A stretch of DNA of 64,000 bases from Aneurinibacillus uraniidurans (GCF_028471905.1 NZ_CP116902.1:2863501-2927500), one strand, 5' to 3'; counted from the stretch's first letter, positions 52,286 to 61,076 are shown. The notes: generated from the sequence alone by a model not told the origin. Numbers and translations are program-made.

Positions 52286-52400
52286 ATATAATAATCCTCC
52301 AGTTAACTCGTTCCTTGTGTCTGACACACTATTCTTTACTATACCATGTCATGTGTGGGAACGAGAAGCGTTTCCCCTCATTCTCCTTTCTTCTCCATAA

Positions 52401-52430
52401 GAAAAAGAGCGAGTACATAGCTCGCTCTTC
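52401..52430 (-). terminator. Terminator after the YhcN/YlaJ lipoprotein gene
   Basis: AAGAGCGAG and CTCGCTCTT, 9-bp stem with a 7-base loop, then TTTTTC on the minus strand. Confidence 0.85.
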
Positions 52431-52442
52431 TCCTGTTCATAT

Positions 52443-52973
52443 TTACCGGAACGGCGTCGTGATCGAACGACCGATGTCCTGAATGAGCTTGGCAACATCA
52501 CTTCCGGCTGTTCGCATCTTGCTGCCGACACTTCCGTTTATATTTTCACTTACCATACGAATACGATTCGACAGTGTTCGATCTGCTGTCACATGAATCC
52601 GGTAACCTGGCTCGGTTCGGCGCAGCGCTTCATGGACGCTTCGCTCCAGCATCTTCGTATTGTATGCTTTTGCCCCTTCTACGCCTACTAGTACGTCTTC
52701 ACCATGGACAACGGCTGTCGCCCGGGTCACCCCATTCACGTTAGCCGCCTGCTGCGCAATCCGTTTCGCAATTCGCTGCTCGTCTTCCCGGACTTTATTC
52801 GAATGCGCTGCATTATTTTGCACGCCATATGAACGAGCCCCATTCATGTGATACTCATTACTACGATAGCTCTGTGTTTTTGGCGTATTTTCGTCTTTCT
52901 TGCTGCAGCCGACTGCCCCGCCTGCCACTGCTAAAATGAGCAGTGCGGCCAGTACTGCTGTTCGTTTGTTCAT
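52443..52973 (-). CDS. YhcN/YlaJ family sporulation lipoprotein
   Basis: A 176-aa protein with a lipoprotein signal (AALLILAVAGGAVGC, Cys 23). The family core is visible (RIAKRIAQQAANVNGVTRATAV, DVLVGVEG, then a VTADRTL strand and helix). YhcN and YlaJ are sporulation- or germination-linked lipoproteins of the forespore membrane; the function is unclear. It starts 13 bases after the CBS gene stop with only a weak ribosome-binding site, suggesting translational coupling. Confidence 0.87.
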   Translation of the reverse strand: MNKRTAVLAALLILAVAGGAVGCSKKDENTPKTQSYRSNEYHMNGARSYGVQNNAAHSNKVREDEQRIAKRIAQQAANVNGVTRATAVVHGEDVLVGVEGAKAYNTKMLERSVHEALRRTEPGYRIHVTADRTLSNRIRMVSENINGSVGSKMRTAGSDVAKLIQDIGRSITTPFR

Positions 52974-52986
52974 TCTGCCATACCGA

Positions 52987-53418
52987 TTAGCCTTGGCCCG
53001 GAGACTGCTCAGAGATATTAGCAAGCGCTTCGCCCGCTTCATTCTCATAAATATTCTCGACAGCCAAGTCGCCAAGTGCAACAATCCCTGCCACCTGATT
53101 GTTGTCGACAACCGGCAGGCGGCGAATCTGGTGGCGTGCCATCATATCGGCTGCTTCATGGACCGTCGTATTCGCAGAGGCGGTCAAAATGTTTTTGGTC
53201 ATGATGCTGTTAACTCTTGTATTGTGGTCCATATGTCCAGCTACCGCACGCACGGTAATATCGCGGTCGGTAATCATGCCAACACACTGACCATTCTCCA
53301 CAACTGGTACGGCACCTACATTGTAATCCTCCATAATTTTTGCGGCTTCTGCGATCGATTGATGTGGCTGAACAGTCGCAACATTTTGGGTCATAATATC
53401 TCGCAAACGTTGTGTCAT
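52987..53418 (-). CDS. CBS-domain pair protein
   Basis: A 143-aa cytoplasmic protein made of two CBS domains (MTQNVATVQPHQSIAEAAKI; MTKNILTASANTTVHEAADM) with GMITDRDITVRAVAG between. Stand-alone CBS pairs bind adenine nucleotides or related ligands. ATG at 53418 follows AGGAGG; the in-frame extension upstream has no ribosome-binding site. It is the first gene of a two-gene operon with the YhcN/YlaJ lipoprotein. Confidence 0.88.
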   Translation of the reverse strand: MTQRLRDIMTQNVATVQPHQSIAEAAKIMEDYNVGAVPVVENGQCVGMITDRDITVRAVAGHMDHNTRVNSIMTKNILTASANTTVHEAADMMARHQIRRLPVVDNNQVAGIVALGDLAVENIYENEAGEALANISEQSPGQG

Positions 53419-53587
53419 GTAAGTCGCCTCCTGATACGCTTGATATGTGATTCTAAAGAATCCGTTTATATCTTGTGATAAAGTCACCAAGCGTATTCTG
53501 CACCACAACCCCAAATATAACCAAACAAAAAAAATTACCACCTGTAAACTACAAGCGATAATTTTTTCATGATTATGTATTATCCTT

Positions 53588-53755
53588 TTACATCAAGGAA
53601 CAAGCTTCATACTTTCCTTGTTTATATTCTTTTATCCAACGATAAATAATCCGACTATTCAATCGATTTTCTCTGGCTACCTTATTTAAATCCTGCAGCT
53701 CTAAAGCTCGTTGAATCACCTGGTACTTAAACGATTGTGAATATGCTCTTCTCAT
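53588..53755 (-). CDS. Short helix-turn-helix protein, transposase OrfA-like
   Basis: An ATG with AAAGGAG upstream starts a 55-codon frame (beginning MRRAYSQSFKYQVIQRAL, later RENRLNSRIIYRWI) that looks like the N-terminal HTH_Tnp domain of IS3-type OrfA proteins. No OrfB, terminal repeats or catalytic residues follow, so it is either a relic or a free-standing DNA-binding protein. Codon use is more AT-rich than its neighbours, fitting a foreign origin. The 293 bases between it and 54049 are AT-rich and hold no further gene. Confidence 0.6.
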   Translation of the reverse strand: MRRAYSQSFKYQVIQRALELQDLNKVARENRLNSRIIYRWIKEYKQGKYEACSLM

Positions 53756-54048
53756 CTTTTTCTCCTTTCGGTAACCCGACCATCATAGTTTTGTAAACGT
53801 TAGATTCGTGGTTTTGCGTCCTCACTTTTCAATGAGTTTGCCATTATCGAGGTATTGTAAGATTCCAATAACAAATATAACAAACTTAAATGTTTTTACC
53901 AACCTTTTTTACGATTTTTTTTAACCGAGTAATACGGATTACATCAATAAGCAGCATTACATACTGTTTTTACTATATACTGATAAATATAGGTAATGTG
54001 CATGACTTCTACACCGACATATGTATACATAGAGGATTTTTTGTAGAA

Positions 54049-55608
54049 ATGGGGAGTGCTGTGAAATATTTGAGATGGATTTTACTTTGTGTAACTATAC
54101 TGGGTGCCTTTCCACAGGTAGCCATAGGGCAAACACAAACAAAAGAATCTGCCCTGCATCATAAAAAAATTGTACTCATTCCGCTTGACAGCCGTCCGGT
54201 GAATACAAGCTATGTCGGTCTGCTCGGTCGCATCGCCCAGGCAAATGTGGTCTGGCCCACGACCGGCCTCGACCAGTGGGAGAAGCCAGCCGATTACAGT
54301 AAGCTAAAGCAGTTCCTCCAAGAACAAATAAAGTCGGCAGATGCTGTGTTTATCGCGATTCCCGGCTGGGTGAACGGCGGGCTTCTGCATGGACGATATA
54401 CAGCAACGTACGCCGAACAAACACAACGGCTGGCCGAGCTTAAAAATATTCTGCTACCATACCGCAACAAATCAATCTATTTGATCGGGGTTATTCCACG
54501 GGAAAAACCAGCAGCAGGGTCTCCCGCGGATGCCTATACATTTGAGCTAACCCAATTTGGTCGCCGATACGCACAATATGTACAATCAGAAAAACCGGAG
54601 AACAGGCGCTATCATATGTATTTTCTGCGTAAACTACAACAAGAGACCCCACCAGAATATTTGCTTGGCTATACGCGGCTGTTTCAAGAAAACTTGCAAG
54701 GACTGTATACAATCGCAGGCTGGGCACGGGACGGCATTGTAGACGGGGTTCTGATCGGCACCGATGATACGAGCACACTCAGTTTGCCAAAAGTAAATGA
54801 GCTGTGTATTCGAAAATACTGTCAGCAAGAAAAGCTTTCTAATGTATATATTATGAATGGAGCAGATGAATTAACCTCGCTTCTGCTCGCCCGCTATAAA
54901 AATGAACTGGACGGCACACCATCGCACTATACACTTACGTATTCGCACCACGCCGCCAGAGATAAGGCGCTCACATACGATGGTGTACCATTAGCAGAAA
55001 TGATCGCATCAAAAATCGCTTTTCTTCAACCGAGTCATCCGCGCTCCCCCGAACAGCGTCTCAGTATATACATTCATTCCGGTGAAGAAGAACTCGATAC
55101 TGTAGCGGACTGGTCACGCCAACATGCAGGCACCATTCGGGGGCTAGCTGACGTATCCTATCTGTGGTTCCCGGATACCGACTTTATGGAAGCGTACATA
55201 AGGCAGAAGCTATCTGGACAGTTTGAAAGCTACGCATCGTGGAATACAGGTGGGAATACAATCGGACTTCTGCTGGCTCATATGGAGATGATTCGGGGAG
55301 AACCTGTCTGGAATACCGCGCATGAAGAATGGATGGCCCTGCGCTATGCAGAAGATTATTACTACAATGCAGTGAAGCGCCCACAGTATGTGCACCGTTA
55401 TGATCAGGCTCGCAAGCTTGACCCCAAGGAAGAGGCAATCGTTACCGCACCTATGCCGACCGAAGCGAATCGTCTCCTTTCCTCCCTCTCTTATGTAACC
55501 CGCACACAAGCAGGGATGCAGCAGGCTCCGATCCGTTTCCGTGTCGAGAAAGCAACTCTGCCCTGGAACCGTATTTTTGAGATTTCTTACACGCTAAAAC
55601 GAAAATAA
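54049..55608 (+). CDS. DUF4127 family exported protein
   Basis: About 519 aa. A signal peptide (LRWILLCVTILGAFPQVAIG) precedes a DUF4127 core: IVLIPLDSRPVNTSYVGLLG near the N-terminus, FIAIPGWVNGGLLHGR, DGVLIGTDDTSTLSLP and the later WNTGGNTIGLLLAHMEM. These match the family pattern, whose function is unknown (secreted or cell-wall associated in Firmicutes). Start is uncertain: ATG at 54049, or GTG at 54061 after GGGGAG. It is preceded by an AT-rich region and followed by a strong terminator. Confidence 0.8.
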   Translation: MGSAVKYLRWILLCVTILGAFPQVAIGQTQTKESALHHKKIVLIPLDSRPVNTSYVGLLGRIAQANVVWPTTGLDQWEKPADYSKLKQFLQEQIKSADAVFIAIPGWVNGGLLHGRYTATYAEQTQRLAELKNILLPYRNKSIYLIGVIPREKPAAGSPADAYTFELTQFGRRYAQYVQSEKPENRRYHMYFLRKLQQETPPEYLLGYTRLFQENLQGLYTIAGWARDGIVDGVLIGTDDTSTLSLPKVNELCIRKYCQQEKLSNVYIMNGADELTSLLLARYKNELDGTPSHYTLTYSHHAARDKALTYDGVPLAEMIASKIAFLQPSHPRSPEQRLSIYIHSGEEELDTVADWSRQHAGTIRGLADVSYLWFPDTDFMEAYIRQKLSGQFESYASWNTGGNTIGLLLAHMEMIRGEPVWNTAHEEWMALRYAEDYYYNAVKRPQYVHRYDQARKLDPKEEAIVTAPMPTEANRLLSSLSYVTRTQAGMQQAPIRFRVEKATLPWNRIFEISYTLKRK

Positions 55609-55610
55609 CA

Positions 55611-55655
55611 AAAAATAAGGAGAGGCGGGCTAAAAGCTCGCTTCTCCTTATTTTT
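55611..55655. terminator. Bidirectional terminator
   Basis: AAAAATAAGGAGA, GC-rich, and its complement ending CTCCTTATTTTT enclose a short loop; both converging genes end on it. Confidence 0.88.
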
Positions 55656-56088
55656 GTACTTTTTTGTGCGCCAGTAAAGCCGCAATCTCTTTAATTGTCA
55701 TATCACTATTTACTTCATACGTGCCGGATCGCACGGAACCCATCCAGCTCATGTCATTTAAATATTTCACCAAATACTTCTTATTCTCAATGATTTTATT
55801 TTCCTCAAGCTTAGCCGCTGCATCTTCCGGACTCATGCCTTTCCCGATGACGAGCGTCATGTTATAAGTTGGCTTCGCCATTGATGTAGATGTGCCGGAT
55901 TGTGGTTCTGGCATATCAATTTTCTTGATCGCTGTTGGAGACGCTGCTGCGTCACTCGTACTGTCTGCTTTTGCCTCTGGTGCATTCGATGCCGTGCCGT
56001 AATAAGTAAGCGACAGTACGCCTGTAGCAACAATCACACCCGCTGCAAATCCCCGGATTGTATTTTTAGAAATGGCGATCTTACGCAC
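55648..56088 (-). CDS. Short MltG/YceG N-terminal-domain-like membrane protein
   Basis: A 146-aa protein with an N-terminal membrane helix (about 12-30), a Thr/Ser/Ala-rich linker and a C-terminal domain of about 75 residues (LVIGKGMSPEDAAAKLEENKII, SGTYEVNSDMTIKEIAALL) that resembles the LysM-like part of MltG/YceG. The catalytic domain of the lytic transglycosylase is missing. It could bind peptidoglycan or regulate another enzyme. Its start overlaps the end of the 80-aa membrane protein gene by 8 bases. Confidence 0.75.
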   Translation of the reverse strand: MRKIAISKNTIRGFAAGVIVATGVLSLTYYGTASNAPEAKADSTSDAAASPTAIKKIDMPEPQSGTSTSMAKPTYNMTLVIGKGMSPEDAAAKLEENKIIENKKYLVKYLNDMSWMGSVRSGTYEVNSDMTIKEIAALLAHKKVQK

Positions 56089-56323
56089 CTTCTTTTTGCT
56101 CCTTCAGATCTTCTTTCGCACGGCGTGTTTCGGTTGCTTTACGGCTTGTCTGTGGCTTCATCGTTTTTTGTGCCTTTTGTACCTGGTGAATCTCCTGCAG
56201 GATTTGAATCGATAAGTTTTCCATTTTCACTTCTAGTTGAGTTACCTGGTCCTTCTCTTTATAGAATGAATAGACGAGAAGGCCAATGCTTCCTAGAAGC
56301 AGGGCAATAATTGCATATTCCAT
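56081..56323 (-). CDS. Small membrane coiled-coil protein (80 aa)
   Basis: An 80-aa protein with one N-terminal membrane helix (IIALLLGSIGLLVYSFY), a short coiled coil (KDQVTQLEVKMENLSIQILQ) and a Lys/Glu-rich tail. ATG at 56323 follows AGGAGG. The gene is the first of a pair with the MltG-like gene, and the two probably act in the same membrane complex. Family not recognised. Confidence 0.75.
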   Translation of the reverse strand: MEYAIIALLLGSIGLLVYSFYKEKDQVTQLEVKMENLSIQILQEIHQVQKAQKTMKPQTSRKATETRRAKEDLKEQKEGA

Positions 56324-56567
56324 GTCCTGATTCCTCCTTATATATGTACACAACCACTTCACGTTCGTTTCTTCTGCCTTTTCATTTATACCATACTGAT
56401 GTAAAAATTCAAGCAAGTAAATCGACAGCAATCTAGCATATACAGCAAGAAAACATATGAAAATTGTCGAAAATCAGCGAATAGCCTACTTCACAAAAAA
56501 AGTACTAAGACATGCAAGTTTGCTGTACATATAGGAAAGATTGAACAAACGAGAGGAGATGGATGAC

Positions 56568-56798
56568 GTGCATACGTTTCGTAAGACGTATACCGTATAT
56601 AACAGTCCGTTTAACCCTTGTCCCCCGATGACAATCCGAACATACGAAACACCACCTCAACTGTACATGACATTCCAGCCACCGGGACTCCCCCAGTTCT
56701 CTCCGGCTCAAGCTTTTCACCACGGTACATTATGGCCGGCTCTTTTTGCGCCATATGAGAGCCCGCATAAGTCTGGTAAACGGGAGGAGGCTGACTAA
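56568..56798 (+). CDS. cotJA: Spore coat protein CotJA
   Basis: A 76-aa Pro/Tyr-rich spore coat protein. NSPFNPCPPMTIRTYETPPQ, GLPQFSPAQAF and TLWPALFAPYES match CotJA. GTG at 56568 is 9 bases after GAGAGGAG and is preferred over ATG at 56559, which is too close to that site. First gene of cotJABC; a SigE-type promoter is expected but I could not place one with confidence in 56460-56560. Confidence 0.9.
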   Translation: MHTFRKTYTVYNSPFNPCPPMTIRTYETPPQLYMTFQPPGLPQFSPAQAFHHGTLWPALFAPYESPHKSGKREEAD

Positions 56799-56801
56799 AT
56801 A

Positions 56802-57062
56802 ATGCAAGAAAACGAAAAAAAATACTATGAGCTGCTTCATGAGCTTCAAGAAACGGATTTTATTATCGTAGAATTAAACCTCTACCTCGACACACATCCA
56901 AACGATCAGGCAGCCATTGCTCAGTACAATGAATACGTGCAAAAAAGCATGCATCTGAAAAAGCAATTTGAATGTCTGTTCGGGCCTCTTACAAGCTTCG
57001 GATATAGCCTGTCACCTACTCCATTTATGTGGAAAGACCAACCGTGGCCATGGCAAGTATGA
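56802..57062 (+). CDS. cotJB: Spore coat protein CotJB
   Basis: An 86-aa protein of the CotJB family. YYELLHELQETDFIIVELNLYLDTHP and FGPLTSFGYSL are characteristic. It is needed for assembly of the CotJ proteins in the inner coat of the spore. Starts 3 bases after cotJA. Confidence 0.92.
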   Translation: MQENEKKYYELLHELQETDFIIVELNLYLDTHPNDQAAIAQYNEYVQKSMHLKKQFECLFGPLTSFGYSLSPTPFMWKDQPWPWQV

Positions 57063-57089
57063 CTACTTATTCGAAGGAGGGGATCCATT

Positions 57090-57659
57090 GTGTGGATATA
57101 TGAAAAAAAACTACAACACCCGGTTCGTGTCAGCAAATGTGACCCACGTATGGCCAAGTTTTTGGTTGAACAATACGGTGGTGCAGACGGTGAACTAGCT
57201 GCCGCACTCCGCTACCTCAACCAGCGCTACACGGTCCCACCTAAAATCATCGGGCTTCTCAATGACATCGGCACCGAAGAACTCGCCCACCTCGAAATGA
57301 TTGCGACTATGGTATATAAGCTAACCAAGGATGCCACCCCCGATCAGATGAAAGAGGCCGGTCTAGGCGAGCATTATGCCAATCATGACAAAGCACTGTT
57401 TTATACGAATGCATCAGGTGTACCTTTTACCGTCTCCTATATCGCGGCCAAAGGCGATCCAATCGCGGACCTGTACGAAGATATTGCAGCTGAGGAAAAA
57501 GCGCGTGCGACTTATCAGTGGCTCATTGACCTGACAGATGATGTAGATTTAAAGGACTCTCTTACGTTCCTGCGTGAACGGGAGATTATTCACTCGATGC
57601 GCTTCCGGGAAGCGGTCGAGATTCTCAAGGAAGAACGAGCACAAAAGAAAGTTTTCTAG
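57090..57659 (+). CDS. cotJC: Spore coat Mn-catalase-like protein CotJC
   Basis: A 189-aa member of the manganese-catalase (DUF3231-like) ferritin fold. The metal ligands are in GTEELAHLEMI and AAEEKARATYQ and in the C-terminal REREIIHSMRF. CotJC is assumed to break down peroxide at the spore surface. GTG start after AAGGAGGGGA. Third gene of the operon; terminator at 57663-57692. Confidence 0.93.
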   Translation: MWIYEKKLQHPVRVSKCDPRMAKFLVEQYGGADGELAAALRYLNQRYTVPPKIIGLLNDIGTEELAHLEMIATMVYKLTKDATPDQMKEAGLGEHYANHDKALFYTNASGVPFTVSYIAAKGDPIADLYEDIAAEEKARATYQWLIDLTDDVDLKDSLTFLREREIIHSMRFREAVEILKEERAQKKVF

Positions 57660-57662
57660 ACG

Positions 57663-57692
57663 AAAAAGCGGACAGATGATTCCTGTCCGCTT
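57663..57692. terminator. Terminator between cotJC and the nitroreductase
   Basis: AAAGCGGACAG and CTGTCCGCTTT, an 11-bp perfect stem with a 7-base loop. Confidence 0.88.
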
Positions 57693-57700
57693 TCTTCATG

Positions 57701-58270
57701 TTATGAAGTAAACCATTCTATTTTTGTTTCCAGGTTCATACGAATACCGGTTCGCTCCATCTGCGGACGTCCGATATACAGAAGCGCCACCATCTCATCG
57801 TGGGTTCCAAGCCCGAATTCTTCTTTCATTCGTACATCATAACATGGTGCACCCGTACGCCAGATTGCGCCATATCCAAGCGCATGCGCAGCCAACAGCA
57901 TATTTTGTACGCATGCAGATGTAGCGGCTACCTCTTCCCTTATCATCACACGTTCCCCTTCTGTTGGTACGCAAGCAACCGCAATGACTAGCGGCGCACG
58001 GTAGGCTTTCTGAATGCCTTTCTCCCGCAGTTTAGCCGCTTCTTCTCCTTCTGCTCCCTTGTCCTCAATCGAGATACGGGCGTATGCTTCGCCAAGACGG
58101 TTCCGTCCTTCTCCCGTCATGACGAAAAATTTCCACGGCTGTGTATTATGATGACTCGGTGCCCAATGCCCCGCATCCAGAATCTGCATAATATGTTCAC
58201 GCGGCACCGGTTCATCCGTGACCTTTCCAATCGTACGGCGTGTTTTAATGAGTTCTAACAGATTATCCAT
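57701..58270 (-). CDS. Nitroreductase-family FMN oxidoreductase
   Basis: A 189-aa FMN-dependent reductase. KTRRTIGKVTDEPVPRE, AGHWAPSHHNTQPWKFFV and LGLGTHDEMVALLYIG are family features that place FMN phosphate and the isoalloxazine ring. Likely reduces quinones, nitro or related compounds with NAD(P)H; the substrate is not known. Monocistronic. Confidence 0.9.
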   Translation of the reverse strand: MDNLLELIKTRRTIGKVTDEPVPREHIMQILDAGHWAPSHHNTQPWKFFVMTGEGRNRLGEAYARISIEDKGAEGEEAAKLREKGIQKAYRAPLVIAVACVPTEGERVMIREEVAATSACVQNMLLAAHALGYGAIWRTGAPCYDVRMKEEFGLGTHDEMVALLYIGRPQMERTGIRMNLETKIEWFTS

Positions 58271-58366
58271 TTCATTTCCTCCTTGTCTTATAGACCTGTC
58301 TTGTTATTATACGGTATCGAAAACGTTTCGCATCTGATAAGATACATAACGAAGAGGTGAACACTC

Positions 58367-59014
58367 GTGAGAAAGATCCACTATCCAAACGGGAAACAGA
58401 AACTGACTGATTCGATGGTCTCTTCTGCACCGGAACGCATGAAAGCAAGTGAATTCCTCGCTATGATGCAGACAAAGCAGCAAGGGGCTGCCAATCGAGG
58501 AATGACACTTGAGGAAGAGGTAAATGAAAGCAACCAATATTATGTGGCACACGAAATGGCCGCTGTTCATAAAAAACCGACACCGCTCCAAATTGTAAAA
58601 GTCGATTATCCATCTCGCTCTGCTGCGGTCATCCGGGAAGCCTATTTCCGCCAGCCATCCACGACAGATTACAACGGTGTATACCGGGGGCGTTATATCG
58701 ATTTTGAAGCGAAAGAAACGCGCAATCATACGTCGCTTCCGCTAAAAAATTTTCATGAGCATCAAATTAGCCACATGCGCCTCGTACATAAACAGGACGG
58801 AATCGCCTTTACAATCATACGCTTCACAACGCAGGATGAGACGTATGTACTGGATGCTTCCCACGTCATCCGTTTCTGGGACGATGCCCATCAGGCAAAT
58901 GGGCGTAAATCTATTCCGTATGCGTATATCGCTGAACACGGTCACCGCATCCCGGAAAGCTTTCGACCTCGTCTTGATTATTTATCGGTTATTGACCGTT
59001 GCTACTTCAACTAA
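58367..59014 (+). CDS. recU: Holliday junction resolvase RecU
   Basis: A 215-aa endonuclease that resolves recombination junctions in Firmicutes, acting with Ruv[37 protein letters not shown] (catalytic Asp and Glu-x-Lys) and YLSVID near the end are standard. GTG start after AAGAGGTG. In B. subtilis recU is next to ponA; here the class A PBP is elsewhere (33154). DUF309 gene follows 10 bases later. Confidence 0.95.
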   Translation: MRKIHYPNGKQKLTDSMVSSAPERMKASEFLAMMQTKQQGAANRGMTLEEEVNESNQYYVAHEMAAVHKKPTPLQIVKVDYPSRSAAVIREAYFRQPSTTDYNGVYRGRYIDFEAKETRNHTSLPLKNFHEHQISHMRLVHKQDGIAFTIIRFTTQDETYVLDASHVIRFWDDAHQANGRKSIPYAYIAEHGHRIPESFRPRLDYLSVIDRCYFN

Positions 59015-59024
59015 GGAGCCTATG

Positions 59025-59438
59025 ATGTACGATCGCTTATATGTTGAATACGTGTACTATTTTAATGTAGAAAAAGATTATTATGAGTGCCACGAAGTAA
59101 TGGAAGAGTACTGGATGCAAGAAGGTCGTAACAAACTCCTACAAGCACTATTACAAATTGCTGTCGCACTGCACCACTTTCGCAACAACAATGTCGAGGG
59201 TGCGATTCTTCTGTTTGAAGCAGCTTTAGCAAAATCCACTACCCCATGGCATGGCAAGCTAGGCATTGATGATCACAAGCTGTTCGCAGAAGCTGCACAA
59301 TACGCAGCAAAACTGTACCGCTATAAAGAGAGTCCTTTTCCGTTTTATCCACTTACCCTCTTGATTACGGACCCAGATCTGGCGACAGCAGTAGCTTCCT
59401 GTGTTCCCTCTGGTGTAGCTGAGGATGATAAGTTTTAG
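59025..59438 (+). CDS. DUF309 family protein
   Basis: A 137-aa all-helical DUF309 protein. YECHEVMEEYW and a second histidine segment (ALHHFRNNN) are the conserved family motif, which could bind a metal. The function is unknown. ATG at 59025 is 6 bases after AAGGAG; an ATG 3 bases earlier is too close. Probably cotranscribed with recU. Confidence 0.88.
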   Translation: MYDRLYVEYVYYFNVEKDYYECHEVMEEYWMQEGRNKLLQALLQIAVALHHFRNNNVEGAILLFEAALAKSTTPWHGKLGIDDHKLFAEAAQYAAKLYRYKESPFPFYPLTLLITDPDLATAVASCVPSGVAEDDKF

Positions 59439-59450
59439 TGTTACGTTTAT

Positions 59451-59475
59451 GAGCGCAATTACGCGCTCTTTTTTT
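59451..59475 (+). terminator. Terminator of recU-DUF309
   Basis: GAGCGC and GCGCTC, six-base loop, then seven T. Confidence 0.85.
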
Positions 59476-59488
59476 ATGAATATGAAGG

Positions 59489-59539
59489 TTGACAATATCT
59501 TATCACCTACATATAATGAAATCGTAAGTTATTGATAAC
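59489..59539 (+). promoter_or_regulatory. SigA promoter with Fur-like palindrome
   Basis: TTGACA (59489-59494), 17-bp spacer and TATAAT (59512-59517), an ideal sigma-A promoter. GTTATTGATAAC (59528-59539) just downstream lies within a wider inverted repeat AATCGT...ACGATT, similar to Fur/PerR-type boxes. Peroxide or iron control is a reasonable guess. Confidence 0.72.
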
Positions 59540-59644
59540 GATTTTAAATTAATATCAAATAGAAACAAAGAGTGACTACACCATTCATCTTTTTACGATT
59601 CATGCAAATAATAGAATGACTACGATACGATCAGGAGGAAATAT

Positions 59645-60937
59645 ATGACGGAGTCCAATGTAATTGTATACACAAGCCACGGCTGTCCCTACTGCAAAAA
59701 AGTAAAAGAACAACTGAATGCATGGGGCATTTCTTACGAAGAACGCAACGTATCAGAGAATAAGGAGTACTTCGACCAGCTACAACAGAAGAAAATTTTT
59801 GGTACGCCTGCTACCTACATCAATGGCAAACTCGTTCTTGGCTTTCAGGAGCCGAAAATGCGCAAGCTACTTGAGCTTCCTGATGATTACGAAGGTCCAG
59901 TCCCTAATACTGCAGCAGCTCAAAATGAATCTCCTGCCGCTCCATCAGATGGTCAAGCGGAAGGAATTTTTAAATCCGTTGATAAAAGTATTCTCAATGA
60001 AGTGTACGATCTTGTCACCATCGGGGGTGGACCGGCAGGCGCATCGGCAGCCGTATACGCAGCTCGTGGTCGTCTAAAAACTCTCGTGATTGACAAGGCG
60101 CCATCAGCCGGTACACTTGCAATTACGCATAAAATTGCTAACTATCCAGGTGTTAAAGAAGAGCTGACGGGTCTTGAACTGCTTCAGCGCATGCAAGAAC
60201 AGGCACATGATTTTGGCGCGACATTTGTGCGTACGAACGTCCTGTCTGTTGATTTCTCCGATCCAGAAATCAAAAAACTTGAAGTCCCAGAGGGCACAAT
60301 TAAAGCAAAAAGTATATTTATCGCCGTTGGTGCCAAAGCTCCATCAAGCAAAATTAAAGGCGAAGAAGAATTTACAGGCCGTGGGGTAAGCTACTGCTCA
60401 ACATGTGACGCTGCTTTCTTCCAGGAGCGTACGGTTATCGTTACAGGTGACAATGAAGAAGCGGTGCATGAGGCAGAAACCCTGTCCAAATTCTGCAAGG
60501 AAGTACGCTTCCTCATCCCGACAGGCAATCTAAAAGGTGACGTTGATCTATCCAAACTTGAGTCTAGCGATAACGTCAAAATTTATAAAAAATATCGCGT
60601 CAAAGAAATCATTGGCGAAAACAATGTAGAAAAGGCCGTTATTCAGAACGATCAGCAAGAGCTGGAAACGTGGGATGTCGATGGTATCTTCCTATATCTC
60701 GCCGGTATGAAACCAGGTACCGACTTTCTGAAGGATGCCGTCAAACGCGATGCGGAAGGCTACATTGAAGTAAATGAATCTCTGCAAACGAGCGTAGACG
60801 GCGTATTCGCAGGCGGGGACGCTCGTCGTACCCCGATCAAGCAGGCTGTTCTATCTGCCGCTGATGGGGCGATTGCCGCACTTGGAGCCGATAAGCATGT
60901 AAACAAACGCGCTCAGCTCCGTCCACAGTACAGCTAA
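59645..60937 (+). CDS. Glutaredoxin-thioredoxin reductase fusion
   Basis: A 430-aa protein. Residues 1-80 are a glutaredoxin (VYTSHGCPYCKKV dithiol, TPATYINGKLVLGF), then a Pro/Ala-rich linker of about 30 residues, and then a thioredoxin reductase-type flavoprotein (TIGGGPAGASAAVYAARG, redox pair CSTC in SYCSTCDAAFF, GDARRTPIKQAV). An internal electron path NADPH-FAD-CSTC-CPYC is likely; bacillithiol-type disulfides or glutaredoxin targets could be reduced. The promoter is very strong with a Fur-like box. The NAD(P) binding segment is TVIVTGDNEEAVHEA instead of the usual GxGxxA, so the cofactor needs checking. Confidence 0.9.
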   Translation: MTESNVIVYTSHGCPYCKKVKEQLNAWGISYEERNVSENKEYFDQLQQKKIFGTPATYINGKLVLGFQEPKMRKLLELPDDYEGPVPNTAAAQNESPAAPSDGQAEGIFKSVDKSILNEVYDLVTIGGGPAGASAAVYAARGRLKTLVIDKAPSAGTLAITHKIANYPGVKEELTGLELLQRMQEQAHDFGATFVRTNVLSVDFSDPEIKKLEVPEGTIKAKSIFIAVGAKAPSSKIKGEEEFTGRGVSYCSTCDAAFFQERTVIVTGDNEEAVHEAETLSKFCKEVRFLIPTGNLKGDVDLSKLESSDNVKIYKKYRVKEIIGENNVEKAVIQNDQQELETWDVDGIFLYLAGMKPGTDFLKDAVKRDAEGYIEVNESLQTSVDGVFAGGDARRTPIKQAVLSAADGAIAALGADKHVNKRAQLRPQYS

Positions 60938-60960
60938 CTCATTTTTCTACTCTCCCTTCG

Positions 60961-61004
60961 AGCGCTCTCAAACGTTGTATCATGACGATTGAGAGCGCTT
61001 TTTT
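60961..61004 (+). terminator. Terminator of the glutaredoxin-TrxR gene
   Basis: AGCGCTCTCA pairs with TGAGAGCGCT around a 19-base loop, followed by six T. Confidence 0.85.
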
Positions 61005-61076
61005 CGTTGTTAAAATTTTCATAATCCATTATGATGAGAGAATAAAAGAAAAAATTCCCTTAAATGGAGGAGAAAG

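Noticed and set aside
53523..53566. AAAAATTA...TAATTTTT hairpin as an insertion-sequence end
   Set aside because: AT-rich low-complexity pairing, no partner repeat nearby; more likely a weak terminator or chance.
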